From: an uncultured Clostridia bacterium
GTDB lineage: Bacteria > Bacillota > Clostridia > Oscillospirales > Ruminococcaceae
Assembly: GCA_947168885.1 (NCBI GenBank)
Contig: CAMVNQ010000006.1
Span: 62,001 to 126,000 of the forward strand
Length of the DNA stretch: 64,000 bases
Direction of reading: 5' to 3'
Position 1 is the stretch's first letter; each line of letters opens with the position of its first letter. The translations under genes were made by a program, and so were the position numbers. The notes under the pieces were generated by a model. It was not told where the DNA came from. It did not search any database and worked only from the letters and a program-made list of their open reading frames with translations. This document shows, piece by piece, positions 39,656 to 47,972 of the stretch.

Positions 39656-41848
39656 ATGAGTGAAAAGCCTTCGGGAAAGAGGATCAGGACCCCGCTTACT
39701 AAAGGCGTGGCAAAAGTACCGGTCGTAATGCAGCTTGAATCGCTTGAATGCGGAGCGGCATGCCTTACGATGATAATGGCGTACTATAAAAAGTGGATAC
39801 CTCTTGAACAGGTCCGCCTTGACTGCGGTGTAAGCCGCGACGGAAGCAAGGCGAGCAATATTGTGGTCGCAGGTCGGAGTTACGGCTTTGAAGTTGACGG
39901 TTACAGCATGGATCTGGATTCGATAAAGAACGATATGACATTTCCGTGCATAATACACTGGAATTTCAATCACTTTGTCGTGCTGTGCGGTTTCAGAGGT
40001 GATAAAGCGATCATCAATGACCCGGCGCGTGGTATAGTGAAGATACCGATGAAGGAATTTGACACCGCCTTCACCGGTATAGCTATCCAGTTCGCGCCGG
40101 GCAAGGATTTTGTACCGTCAGGAAAACAGCGCAGCACGCTGGAATTTGCGAAGAATCGTCTGCACGGTGCGGGATCCGCAGTGGCATTCGTCATGCTCAC
40201 AACGGTCATTTCTTATCTGTTCGGACTTATCAATCCCGCAATGACCCGTGTTTTCTATGAAAGACTATTAAGCGGAAAGGATGTCGATTGGCTGTACCCG
40301 TTCATAGGGATAATGACCGGTTTGTGTATAGCCCAGCTTATAGTCCAGCTGGTGAATACGATCTATTCTCTCAGGATCAACGGCAAAATGGCAGTCCTGG
40401 GCAATGCGGGCTATATGTGGAAGATCCTCCGGCTTCCGATAGAATTCTTTACTCAGCGCATGACCGGAGATATTGTTGAGCGGCAGAAAACGAACGCGTC
40501 AATAGCGGGAGTTATAGTAGGGACTCTTTCACCGCTGTTGCTGAATACCATAATGATGCTCGTATATCTGGTATTCATGATACGTTACAGTCTTATGCTT
40601 ACACTGGTCGGTATTACAAGTGTATTTTTTAATCTTGCGGTAGCTCAGGCCATGAGCAAAAAGCGTGTAAATCTGACGCGTGTTCAGATGCGCGATGAGG
40701 CGAAGCTCGCCTCTGCCACAATGGCAGGAATAAGTATGGCGGAAACTATCAAGGCAACCGGCGCAGAAAGCGGATTTTTCCGTAAATGGGCGGGCTATCA
40801 GGCTTCTGTCAACACAGCGAAAAGAAAGTATGAGAAAATGAATGCGGAGCTTGGGCTTATACCCTCGCTTATCGGAAAAATTGCAAGCTATGTTGTCCTT
40901 TTTCTCGGTGTCGTGTACACGATGAACGGTGATTTCACGATAGGTATGATAACCGTTTTCCAAGGGTATCTCGGTGCTTTTGTAAGTCCCGCTATGACGC
41001 TTATCGGGGCAGGGCAGACGATACAGGAGATGCGCACGCAGATGGAGCGCGTCGAAGATGTAATGCGGTATCCCGACGACCCTTATGTGAAGGACGAACC
41101 TATCTCGGACGATATAGACTACTCCAAGCTTCTTGGCGGGGTAGAACTGAAAAACGTGACATTCGGCTATTCAAGACTCGATAAGCCGCTTATCAAAGAC
41201 TTTTCCATCAAGCTTGAGCCGGGAAGACGCATTGCGATAGTCGGTGACAGCGGATGCGGAAAAAGCACGATCTCAAAGCTGATCATGGGGCTTTACCGCC
41301 CGTGGAGCGGTGAGGTGCTTTTCGACGGCAAGCCGATAGCGGATATACCGCGAGGCGTTTTTACAAGCTCTGTCGCCGTTGTAGATCAGGATATTACTTT
41401 GTTTGAGGACTCCGTTGCCGACAATATCAGAATGTGGGACGGTTCCATAGCAGATTTTGAGATATATATGGCTGCCCGCGACGCGCAGATCCATGACGAT
41501 ATTCTGAAGCGCCCCGGAGGTTATCGGGGAATACTGAGTGAGGACGGAAACGATCTGTCCGGCGGTCAGAGACAGCGTCTTGAGATAGCCCGTGTGCTGG
41601 CGCAGGATCCTTCTGTCATCATTCTTGATGAAGCCACGAGCGCTCTTGATGCAAGCACGGAATATGATGTCGTCAACGCTATAAAGCGCCGCGGCATAAC
41701 CTGTGTAGTGATAGCTCACCGCCTTTCCACCATACGCGACTGTGATGAGATCATAGTTATGAAAAAAGGTGTGATAGTGGAGCGCGGTACACATGATGAA
41801 TTATACTCCAAAGGCGGATATTACACCGAGCTGATAACGTCGGAATAA
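39656..41848 (+). CDS. NHLM-type C39 peptidase ABC exporter
   Basis: The 730-residue protein has an N-terminal C39 double-glycine peptidase (Cys32 in LESLECGAACLTMIM, His in NFNHFVVLCGF, Asp in INDPARG), a six-helix ABC exporter membrane domain (about 155-440) and a C-terminal ATPase (VGDSGCGKSTISKL, LSGGQRQRLEIARVL, VIILDEATSALD). It cuts the Nif11 leader after Gly-Gly and pumps the peptide out. The neighbouring Nif11-leader precursors are the obvious cargo. The second exporter gene follows after 16 bases. Confidence 0.92.
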   Translation: MSEKPSGKRIRTPLTKGVAKVPVVMQLESLECGAACLTMIMAYYKKWIPLEQVRLDCGVSRDGSKASNIVVAGRSYGFEVDGYSMDLDSIKNDMTFPCIIHWNFNHFVVLCGFRGDKAIINDPARGIVKIPMKEFDTAFTGIAIQFAPGKDFVPSGKQRSTLEFAKNRLHGAGSAVAFVMLTTVISYLFGLINPAMTRVFYERLLSGKDVDWLYPFIGIMTGLCIAQLIVQLVNTIYSLRINGKMAVLGNAGYMWKILRLPIEFFTQRMTGDIVERQKTNASIAGVIVGTLSPLLLNTIMMLVYLVFMIRYSLMLTLVGITSVFFNLAVAQAMSKKRVNLTRVQMRDEAKLASATMAGISMAETIKATGAESGFFRKWAGYQASVNTAKRKYEKMNAELGLIPSLIGKIASYVVLFLGVVYTMNGDFTIGMITVFQGYLGAFVSPAMTLIGAGQTIQEMRTQMERVEDVMRYPDDPYVKDEPISDDIDYSKLLGGVELKNVTFGYSRLDKPLIKDFSIKLEPGRRIAIVGDSGCGKSTISKLIMGLYRPWSGEVLFDGKPIADIPRGVFTSSVAVVDQDITLFEDSVADNIRMWDGSIADFEIYMAARDAQIHDDILKRPGGYRGILSEDGNDLSGGQRQRLEIARVLAQDPSVIILDEATSALDASTEYDVVNAIKRRGITCVVIAHRLSTIRDCDEIIVMKKGVIVERGTHDELYSKGGYYTELITSE

Positions 41849-41864
41849 AGGAAAGGTATGCAGA

Positions 41865-44048
41865 ATGGGCTGGTTCGACAAACAAATCAGACAAAGAATG
41901 AAAAGCGACCGCGATGTTCTTGAAGACTCATTCGTAAGACTTGCCGGCGCCGTGCTTGGCGGAAGATCTGCGAAGCGGCTTGAGGATCGTTTTCTTGTTG
42001 CGCGTGAAGAGCTTGATGAGATACTGAAATATTATCACTGTAAAGCGCCCGACGTGCCCGATAATATAAAGAATACCGACGATCAGCTTGAATACATATT
42101 AAGACCCCTGGGGATAATGACACGTCCCGTAAAGCTTGAGGAAGGCTGGTATAAAGATGCCTTTGGACCCATGATGGGGTTTCTGAAGGACGGCGGTACG
42201 CCCATGGCTCTTCTTCCGCACCCTCTGCACGGATACCGTTTCAGAGATGTATCAACTGGACGAAGTGTGTCGCTTGACAAAAAAACAGCCGCGCTGTTCG
42301 ATGATGAGGCGGTATGTTTCTATAAGCCTCTGCCGCAGAAGAAGCTTGGTATCCCCGATCTTCTGGTCTATATGAAAAACTGCCTTTCCGGCCGAGATTA
42401 TGTTATGATAGCCTTAGCATCTTTTGCGGTAACACTTGTGGGAATGATAGAGCCTGTAATATCCAAAGCGATAACCGGTCCCGTAATGCAAAGCAGGAAC
42501 ATGACGATTCTGATAAGTATGATGATCTTCCTTTTGTCGGCGGCGATCTCGTCGCAATTGTTCGGGGTCGTCAGACAACTGCTTCTGAGCAGGATAACTA
42601 CCAAGACCTCGGTGCAGGTGGAATCCGCCGTGATGATGAGGGTACTTTCCCTGCCTGTCAGCTTTTTCAGAAAGTACGCATCGGGTGATCTCTCGTCACG
42701 TGTGGGGTCGGTAAACTCGCTTTGCAATATGCTCGTATCTCAGATACTGTCAACGGGTCTCCTGTCTCTCGTATCTCTGCTGTACATCGGTCAGATCTTT
42801 TCATTTGCTCCTATGCTTGTATGGCCTTCCGTCATTATAATTCTTTCTACGGTCATACTGGGTATAGTCTCCTCTGTTATGCAGATAAAGCGCTCGGAAA
42901 AGATGATGAAGCTTTCTGCAAAAGAAACAGGTATGGCATACGCGACCGTAAGCGGAATACAGAAGATCAGATTATCCGGCTCGGAAAAACGCGCATTCTC
43001 ACGCTGGGCAAATCTGTATGCCGAAAATGCTGAGATGCAGTATAATCCGCCTGTATTCCTCAAGCTGAACAGTGTGTTACTGTCTGCCATAGCCCTTATC
43101 GGCAACATTGTTCTGTATTTCTTTGCGGTAGAAAGCGGTGTGGATGAATCGAGCTATTTTGCATTTACGATAGCGTACGGTCAGGTCTCGGGAGCGTTTG
43201 CATCGCTCGCGTCGATCGCATCTTCGGTGGCGTCATTCAAACCGATACTGAAAATGGCGGAACCGATACTGAAAACCGAGCCTGAGATCACGGGGGACAA
43301 GGAAGTTATCACTCTCGTGTCGGGCGCGATAGAGCTCGAACACATATATTTCCGTTATAGTGATGATACCCCGTATATTCTTAAAGACCTGTCGCTGAAA
43401 ATAGAAGCCGGTGAGTACATAGCGATCGTAGGACGCACTGGCTGCGGCAAATCGACACTTATAAAGCTGCTCCTCGGATTTGAAAAACCGGAAAGGGGCT
43501 CTATATATTACGACAGAAAAGACCTTGCGCGTATTGATCCGAAATCCCTGCGAAAGAAAATGGGGGTCGTTACACAAAACGGCAAGCTGTTTCAGGGCGA
43601 TATTTTCTCAAATATAGTTATCTCCGCGCCGCAGCTGACATTGGAGGACGCGTGGGAAGCCGCCGAGACAGCGGGCATAGCCGGGGATATACGCGAAATG
43701 CCTATGGGAATGCAGACGGTGATCTCCGAAGGTCAGGGCGGTATCTCCGGCGGTCAGAAGCAGCGTCTCATGATCGCGCGCGCTATTGCGCCGAAGCCGA
43801 ATATACTGATCTTTGACGAAGCTACGTCCGCCCTCGATAACAAGACGCAAAAGAAGGTGTCTGATGCTCTTGATGCTCTTGAATGCACACGTATCGTTGT
43901 GGCACACCGCCTTTCGACCATCAGGAACTGTGACCGCATACTTGTGCTTGACGACGGAGCTATAATTGAGGACGGGACATACGACGAACTTATAGCGAAG
44001 GGCGGGACTTTTGCGCAGCTTGTGGAACGGCAGCGTCTTGACAGATAA
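41865..44048 (+). CDS. NHLM bacteriocin export ABC transporter permease/ATPase (second subunit)
   Basis: The 727-residue partner exporter has no C39 domain. It carries instead a 180-residue N-terminal region (VREELDEILKYYHCKAP-like AREELDEILKYYHCKAPDVP, FRDVSTGRSVSLDKK) typical of the second NHLM ABC protein, then six helices and an ATPase (VGRTGCGKSTLIKL, ISGGQKQRLMIARAI, ILIFDEATSALD). It probably forms a heterodimer with the peptidase-bearing subunit. The start follows GAAAGGTATGCAG. Downstream, 26 bases away, lies a STAS protein. Confidence 0.9.
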   Translation: MGWFDKQIRQRMKSDRDVLEDSFVRLAGAVLGGRSAKRLEDRFLVAREELDEILKYYHCKAPDVPDNIKNTDDQLEYILRPLGIMTRPVKLEEGWYKDAFGPMMGFLKDGGTPMALLPHPLHGYRFRDVSTGRSVSLDKKTAALFDDEAVCFYKPLPQKKLGIPDLLVYMKNCLSGRDYVMIALASFAVTLVGMIEPVISKAITGPVMQSRNMTILISMMIFLLSAAISSQLFGVVRQLLLSRITTKTSVQVESAVMMRVLSLPVSFFRKYASGDLSSRVGSVNSLCNMLVSQILSTGLLSLVSLLYIGQIFSFAPMLVWPSVIIILSTVILGIVSSVMQIKRSEKMMKLSAKETGMAYATVSGIQKIRLSGSEKRAFSRWANLYAENAEMQYNPPVFLKLNSVLLSAIALIGNIVLYFFAVESGVDESSYFAFTIAYGQVSGAFASLASIASSVASFKPILKMAEPILKTEPEITGDKEVITLVSGAIELEHIYFRYSDDTPYILKDLSLKIEAGEYIAIVGRTGCGKSTLIKLLLGFEKPERGSIYYDRKDLARIDPKSLRKKMGVVTQNGKLFQGDIFSNIVISAPQLTLEDAWEAAETAGIAGDIREMPMGMQTVISEGQGGISGGQKQRLMIARAIAPKPNILIFDEATSALDNKTQKKVSDALDALECTRIVVAHRLSTIRNCDRILVLDDGAIIEDGTYDELIAKGGTFAQLVERQRLDR

Positions 44049-44074
44049 AACGAGAAAATGAGAGGAAATGGAAT

Positions 44075-44374
44075 ATGACTGTAAAAACAGAAAAAGATGG
44101 TCACCGGCTGAAACTGATCCTTGAAGGAGACCTGAATACACTTGCCGCGCCCGCATTTGAAAGAGCGTATGACTCTGGGAAAGACGGTGCGACAGAGATA
44201 GTGCTTGACTGCGAGAAGCTGACTTATATCACATCGGCAGGTCTGCGTGTGATACTTTTCATAAAGCAGGAAATGGACGATAAAGGCGGCTCCCTTACAG
44301 TGTGCAATGTGAACAAAGCGATTATGGACGTGTTCAATTTCTCAGGGTTCGTTCAGTTCCTGAAAATAGAATAA
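44075..44374 (+). CDS. STAS domain protein (anti-sigma factor antagonist-like)
   Basis: The 99-residue single-domain STAS protein resembles SpoIIAA/RsbV: LEGDLNTLAAPAFERA, VLDCEKLTYITSAGLRVILF contains the phosphorylatable Ser, and FNFSGFVQFLKI is the usual end. No anti-sigma kinase or sigma factor gene is near. It is the last gene of the NHLM operon. STAS proteins are not a standard part of peptide exporters, so a link between export and stress or sporulation signalling is possible. Confidence 0.88.
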   Translation: MTVKTEKDGHRLKLILEGDLNTLAAPAFERAYDSGKDGATEIVLDCEKLTYITSAGLRVILFIKQEMDDKGGSLTVCNVNKAIMDVFNFSGFVQFLKIE

Positions 44375-44508
44375 TAGAATGTGAGCCCGGTTTGATACCT
44401 GAATTCGCTGCACTGGCTTTCTGAGCGGCGAAATGGATAGACAGACTAAGATATTGTACAGGCAATACCGCACAAATAGTCGCGCGCAACCTTTGCATCG
44501 CTGCTTAT

Positions 44509-44525
44509 AAGAGCATCGTGCTCTT
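44509..44525 (+). terminator. short hairpin downstream of the STAS gene
   Basis: AAGAGCA (44509-44515) pairs with TGCTCTT (44519-44525), no strong T-run. It is the only stem-loop noticed in the 330 bases after the export operon. Confidence 0.4.
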
Positions 44526-44618
44526 GCTTGCATATTATTCCGTCATCTTGCACGGAAATTCCTTGACTTGCGTATATTCAACATATTTTTACAGTCAATA
44601 TAATTTTGTTTATAAATA

Positions 44619-44647
44619 TTGTGTTTCTATCAGTATTGTGTTATAAT
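44619..44647 (+). promoter_or_regulatory. promoter of Nif11 precursor 2
   Basis: TTGTGT (44619-44624), 17-base spacer, TATAAT (44642-44647), followed by TAGTTAG as in precursor 1. Confidence 0.7.
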
Positions 44648-44711
44648 TAGTTAGCGAAATACTTTTATTCGCACGATTAATGGTATTGGTTGCGAAAAAG
44701 AGGATGATACC

Positions 44712-45089
44712 ATGTCAAAGGAAACGGCAAAGAAGCTTATAGCCGAGCTTCAGGCAAATTAAGAACTCAAAGCAAAGGTAAACGGCATCACCGACCCGAC
44801 AGAACTCGTCAAAAAAGCCGTTGAAGCCGGATATGACGTTACTCTTGACGAAGTCGCCGAGGCAGAGAAATAGCTCAGATCCGAACAGGCTGACGATACT
44901 GTGCTGTCTGTTGAAGAGCCTGAAAGTGCAGCGGGCGGTATATGGGGGAACAGTGACGATGCGCCCGACGGTCATGAGTTTGACTGTGATTTGTCATATC
45001 ACGGTTACAGCTGTCAGGCTGAAAACAATAACTGGTGCAGCAAGACGTACCGGTGCCGGGGAATGAATTACAGACGAAATGGCGGATAA
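44712..45089 (+). pseudogene. Nif11-type leader peptide / NHLM precursor 2 with two in-frame stops
   Basis: The frame from ATG 44712 reads MSKETAKKLIAELQAN, TAA (44760), ELKAKVNGITDPTELVKKAV, GYDVTLDEVAEAEK, TAG (44871), then TVLSVEEPESAAGG and a core IWGNSDDAPDGHEFDCDLSY, CQAENNNWCSKTYRCRG. Promoter, start codon and full Nif11 leader are present, but both stops fall in the leader. The core shares DAPDGHExxC, SYHxY, WCxK and CxGxN with precursor 1, without gaps. A GTG at 44901 could restart but lacks a ribosome site. Most likely an inactivated duplicate of precursor 1 on the other side of the export operon. Confidence 0.82.
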
Positions 45090-45097
45090 TAAAATGA

Positions 45098-45138
45098 TAC
45101 CCCGCACTGCTGAAGAATCGCAGTGCGGGGTAGTTTAT
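45098..45138. terminator. bidirectional terminator
   Basis: TACCCCGCACTGC (45098-45110) pairs perfectly with GCAGTGCGGGGTA (45120-45132), followed by GTTTATTT. It serves precursor 2 and the convergent binding-protein gene. Confidence 0.85.
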
Positions 45139-45162
45139 TTGTGCTGAAGTGTATCGTGCCTG

Positions 45163-46737
45163 TCAGCCTGCCATCTTACTCCTGTATTCGTCGAGTATAG
45201 ATTCAACAACAAACTCGTTTTCACTCAGAATATGGTTATAGGTATCTCCGTCAACTATCGGCGCATTGAATATCGTATCTATCGTATCGATCATATCCTG
45301 ACCGAAGCCGCCGTGACATGAGAAGATATAGGTGAACTTTGACGGGTCAACGAGGTCATCATAGACCTGCATCTGCTCGGGCGTATAGGTCAGCTTCCAT
45401 TTTGGTTTTCTTGCTGCACCGCATTCGGGGCAGGTCGCACCTTCCACGTCACGTTCACTGTCGAATTTATGCTTACATTCGGGGCACTTGATGTAGTAGT
45501 AACCGCCATTGTAAAGGAGCTGTTCACGGTTCGCCTCGACGATCTCGGGGTCGCTTGCGTACATTCTCGAAGTGAGTATGAAGGCTGTTGCTCCCTGGAT
45601 ATTGTTTGATCCGGCGGGAACGCAGTAACCGGAAGCAGCACCGGTCATATAATACTTGTCGGAGTCAGGGTCGCGCGGCATAGGAACTGTTCTTATCTCG
45701 CCCTCGTAATTGTTCTGGAACCATCTTTCCTGACCGCATGGCAGCGCCCAGTCAAGCGGCATTACGAAGAAAAGTGTGCCTGACCATGAATCGAGCATAT
45801 CGGGTCCGTGCCAGCCCTGCCAGAAAATATCCTCGCGGTAGAGCTTTTCGATGAACTCCATTGCTCTTACGACGTTTGCGTTCTTGAGGTTGTTGATGAT
45901 CTCGTTCCCCTTCAGCTCGATGACGGGTGTGCCGGTAGTGGCGGCGAGCTGACAGCCGAATGTTCCCGGCCACGCCATAGGGTATTTATCGGGGTTAGAG
46001 CTCTTCCAGCGAAGCATTATTTCCTCAAAGGCGTTCCAGTCCCAGTCACCTGCAAAGTAAAGATCCATAGGGTCGGTCATGCCGATCTCCTCTATCTCCT
46101 TTGTGCAGTATGTTACGCCGTATTCAGTTGCCGTGAGCGCGTAAGGGAAGAAATAGTGCTTGCCGTTATATTCAAAGCGGTCGATTATCTCGCCCATGTC
46201 GGACCATACGGGGCTGTCCTTGTCGAGCCAGTCATCGAGCGGAGCTATACGGTTGTTGATGAAATAGCTCGGCAGGAACGCATCAGAGTATCGCATAATA
46301 TCGGGTGAATTGCCGGACGCCATGAGAACGCCGAGCCTGTCGGTTATCTCAAGAGAGCTTACTATCTCTGTCTCGACGGTGCCGCCGAAGCGTTCGGCGA
46401 AAAGTGCAGCTATCTTGCTTTCCGGTTCAACGTTATGGAAATCGAACCAGCAGAGAACATGAACGGTATCAGCGGTTTTTCCGGACTCATATAGTTTGCC
46501 CGTACCCAGTTCGTACTTCGGGTCAACAGCTCCTATATCTGCCATCTGGTCGTAATCCACCTGAATATCGATCTCCTTGTTCGGATCCTCGGTGGTGGTC
46601 ACAGGTGCAGCTGTTGTCGTTTCCGCCGTTGTGGTGTTTGCCGCTGTATTATCTCGCGGACTGCCGCCGCATCCTGCAGCGGTGATAATAAGTGTCGCGG
46701 CAAGAGCTGCTGTCAAAGCTTTTTGTGATGTTTTCAT
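45163..46737 (-). CDS. family 1 solute-binding lipoprotein with inserted zinc ribbon (paralogue 1)
   Basis: This 524-residue ABC sugar-binding lipoprotein starts at the ATG after AAGGAGCGC (lipobox TAAGC, Cys23), followed by a Thr-rich linker and a family 1 binding fold (VHVLCWFDFHNVEPESKIAA, LAPLDDWLD-like IAPLDDWLDKDSPVW, YFFPYALTATEYGVTYC). Near the end it carries CPECKHKF (C418, C421) and CPECGAAR (C436, C439), a zinc-ribbon knuckle pair with 14 residues between them, which is foreign to this family. A paralogue with the same insert lies at 49414. Permeases are not encoded nearby. It is under a promoter with a perfect cre-like palindrome at 46864. Confidence 0.88.
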   Translation of the reverse strand: MKTSQKALTAALAATLIITAAGCGGSPRDNTAANTTTAETTTAAPVTTTEDPNKEIDIQVDYDQMADIGAVDPKYELGTGKLYESGKTADTVHVLCWFDFHNVEPESKIAALFAERFGGTVETEIVSSLEITDRLGVLMASGNSPDIMRYSDAFLPSYFINNRIAPLDDWLDKDSPVWSDMGEIIDRFEYNGKHYFFPYALTATEYGVTYCTKEIEEIGMTDPMDLYFAGDWDWNAFEEIMLRWKSSNPDKYPMAWPGTFGCQLAATTGTPVIELKGNEIINNLKNANVVRAMEFIEKLYREDIFWQGWHGPDMLDSWSGTLFFVMPLDWALPCGQERWFQNNYEGEIRTVPMPRDPDSDKYYMTGAASGYCVPAGSNNIQGATAFILTSRMYASDPEIVEANREQLLYNGGYYYIKCPECKHKFDSERDVEGATCPECGAARKPKWKLTYTPEQMQVYDDLVDPSKFTYIFSCHGGFGQDMIDTIDTIFNAPIVDGDTYNHILSENEFVVESILDEYRSKMAG

Positions 46738-46863
46738 CAAAGATGCGCTCCTTTCCGAAGTTTTCCTTTTATGCACTGCGTCCGTGCGGTGCTTTGGAAA
46801 ATTTCATTGTGACATCCGTGCCTTTCGACATGATTGTTTTATACTATATAAAATACCATACTT

Positions 46864-46879
46864 GTGTAAACGTTTACAC
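46864..46879. promoter_or_regulatory. cre-like operator upstream of binding protein 1
   Basis: GTGTAAACGTTTACAC is a perfect 16-bp palindrome that fits the CcpA cre consensus TGWAANCGNTNWCA. It lies 10 bases downstream of the -10 element of the minus-strand promoter, a roadblock position. A LacI-family regulator other than CcpA could also use it. Confidence 0.75.
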
Positions 46880-46888
46880 GTTATTCAT

Positions 46889-46917
46889 ATTATACCACAA
46901 ACCGGATAATTTGTCAA
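46889..46917 (-). promoter_or_regulatory. sigma-A promoter of binding protein 1
   Basis: Minus strand TTGACA (46912-46917), 17-base spacer, TATAAT (46889-46894). Confidence 0.9.
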
Positions 46918-47012
46918 TACCAAAAATAATTTTCCTGATAGATTTTGTTATTCCGGTTTATTCAGAGGTAAAAAAAGAGAAAATTCCATGACTTTCACGT
47001 TAAAACGCGACA

Positions 47013-47819
47013 TCAGTTGTCCCTGAAACGGGTAGGGGATATGCCCTCATAGCGCTTGAATATCTTGCAGAAGTAGCTGCTTGACCCGAAACCCACAGTT
47101 TCTGCGATCTCTTCCGTGGTCATATCGGTGCCGAGAAGCAGCTCCTTAGCGGCCTGTATGCGCCGTTTGGCTATGTACTCGGTAGGCCGCGCATCAAGAG
47201 CGCTCCTGAAAAGCCGGCAGATGTGCTGCCTTGACATTCCCGAGACGTCACAAAGCTCATCAAGCGGGATATTTCGCCGGTATTCGCGGTCGATAAGCTC
47301 TACGCACTTCCTGACCGCAGGATTGGTCTTCTCGGAGCTTCCGACGTGTGACATTGATCTGTCAAATTCGATAAGAAGATCATACAGCATACCTGACGCC
47401 CTGATATTGCCGTAGATACTGTCATGCTGGAGAGTGTCGTGCATCTCGGCGAAAATCCGGTCAAGACGTGCTGTACTGCCGAGACTGAACACTTTAGGTC
47501 TGTCGAGCCCCATTTCTGACAGAAGCCGCTCACAGGCATAACCTCCGGGGATTATCCAGTGATTGTCCCAGACATCACCAAGAGGATAGTAGTGGTGCGG
47601 GTGCTCGGCAGGCATAAAGAAACCCATTCCTGCTTTTATCTCGGTCTTAGTACCGTCGCAGCAAAGCATGCCGCTTCCTTTCGTACAGTAGAACAGCTGA
47701 GGATAGCCGAACTCTGTTCCTCGTTTTGTCAAGGGCTGACAATCGTGTTGTCCTATGCTTATGAGATATATCGGGAACCGGCTCTCGCGTCCGATTATAG
47801 GATAATGGTAAAAAAACAT
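47013..47819 (-). CDS. AraC family transcriptional regulator
   Basis: The 268-residue product from the ATG at 47817-47819 (CGGAGG 7 bases upstream) has a cupin sensing domain (LFYCTKGSGMLCCDGTKTEI, FMPAEHPHHYYPL) and two helix-turn-helices (IPLDELCDVSGMSRQHICRL, MTTEEIAETVGFGSSSYFCKI). It resembles the regulator at 22736 and stands between binding protein 1 and the divergent fucosidase operon, which it probably controls in response to a glycan. The longer frame to 47855 has no ribosome site. Confidence 0.88.
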   Translation of the reverse strand: MFFYHYPIIGRESRFPIYLISIGQHDCQPLTKRGTEFGYPQLFYCTKGSGMLCCDGTKTEIKAGMGFFMPAEHPHHYYPLGDVWDNHWIIPGGYACERLLSEMGLDRPKVFSLGSTARLDRIFAEMHDTLQHDSIYGNIRASGMLYDLLIEFDRSMSHVGSSEKTNPAVRKCVELIDREYRRNIPLDELCDVSGMSRQHICRLFRSALDARPTEYIAKRRIQAAKELLLGTDMTTEEIAETVGFGSSSYFCKIFKRYEGISPTRFRDN

Positions 47820-47882
47820 TACGACCTCCGAAAAAAGTTGCAAGGAAATGTTCATATTGTTACATCATAATAATATCATCTA

Positions 47883-47911
47883 TTGATTTATTTGTCAATA
47901 TCGTTTATAAT
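47883..47911 (+). promoter_or_regulatory. sigma-A promoter of the fucosidase operon
   Basis: TTGATT (47883-47888), 17-base spacer, TATAAT (47906-47911). Confidence 0.8.
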
Positions 47912-47917
47912 ATAAAA

Positions 47918-47957
47918 TGAAAACGTTATCATACATCACTTTGTGAAAACGTTATCA
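47918..47957. promoter_or_regulatory. two cre-like operators before the fucosidase gene
   Basis: TGAAAACGTTATCA occurs at 47918-47931 and 47944-47957, 26 bases apart. Both copies fit TGWAANCGNTNWCA and lie just behind the -10 element, so binding would block the polymerase. Confidence 0.78.
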
Positions 47958-47972
47958 CAAAGGAGGTAATTT

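Noticed and set aside
28491-44873. Stop-codon recoding as an explanation for the internal TAA/TAG in sfsA and precursor 2
   Set aside because: Intact genes in the window end at TAA, TAG and TGA in the normal way, and both affected loci show other signs of decay.
44901-45089. GTG 44901 as the true start of precursor 2
   Set aside because: No ribosome site, and a promoter, start codon and full leader exist upstream in the same frame.
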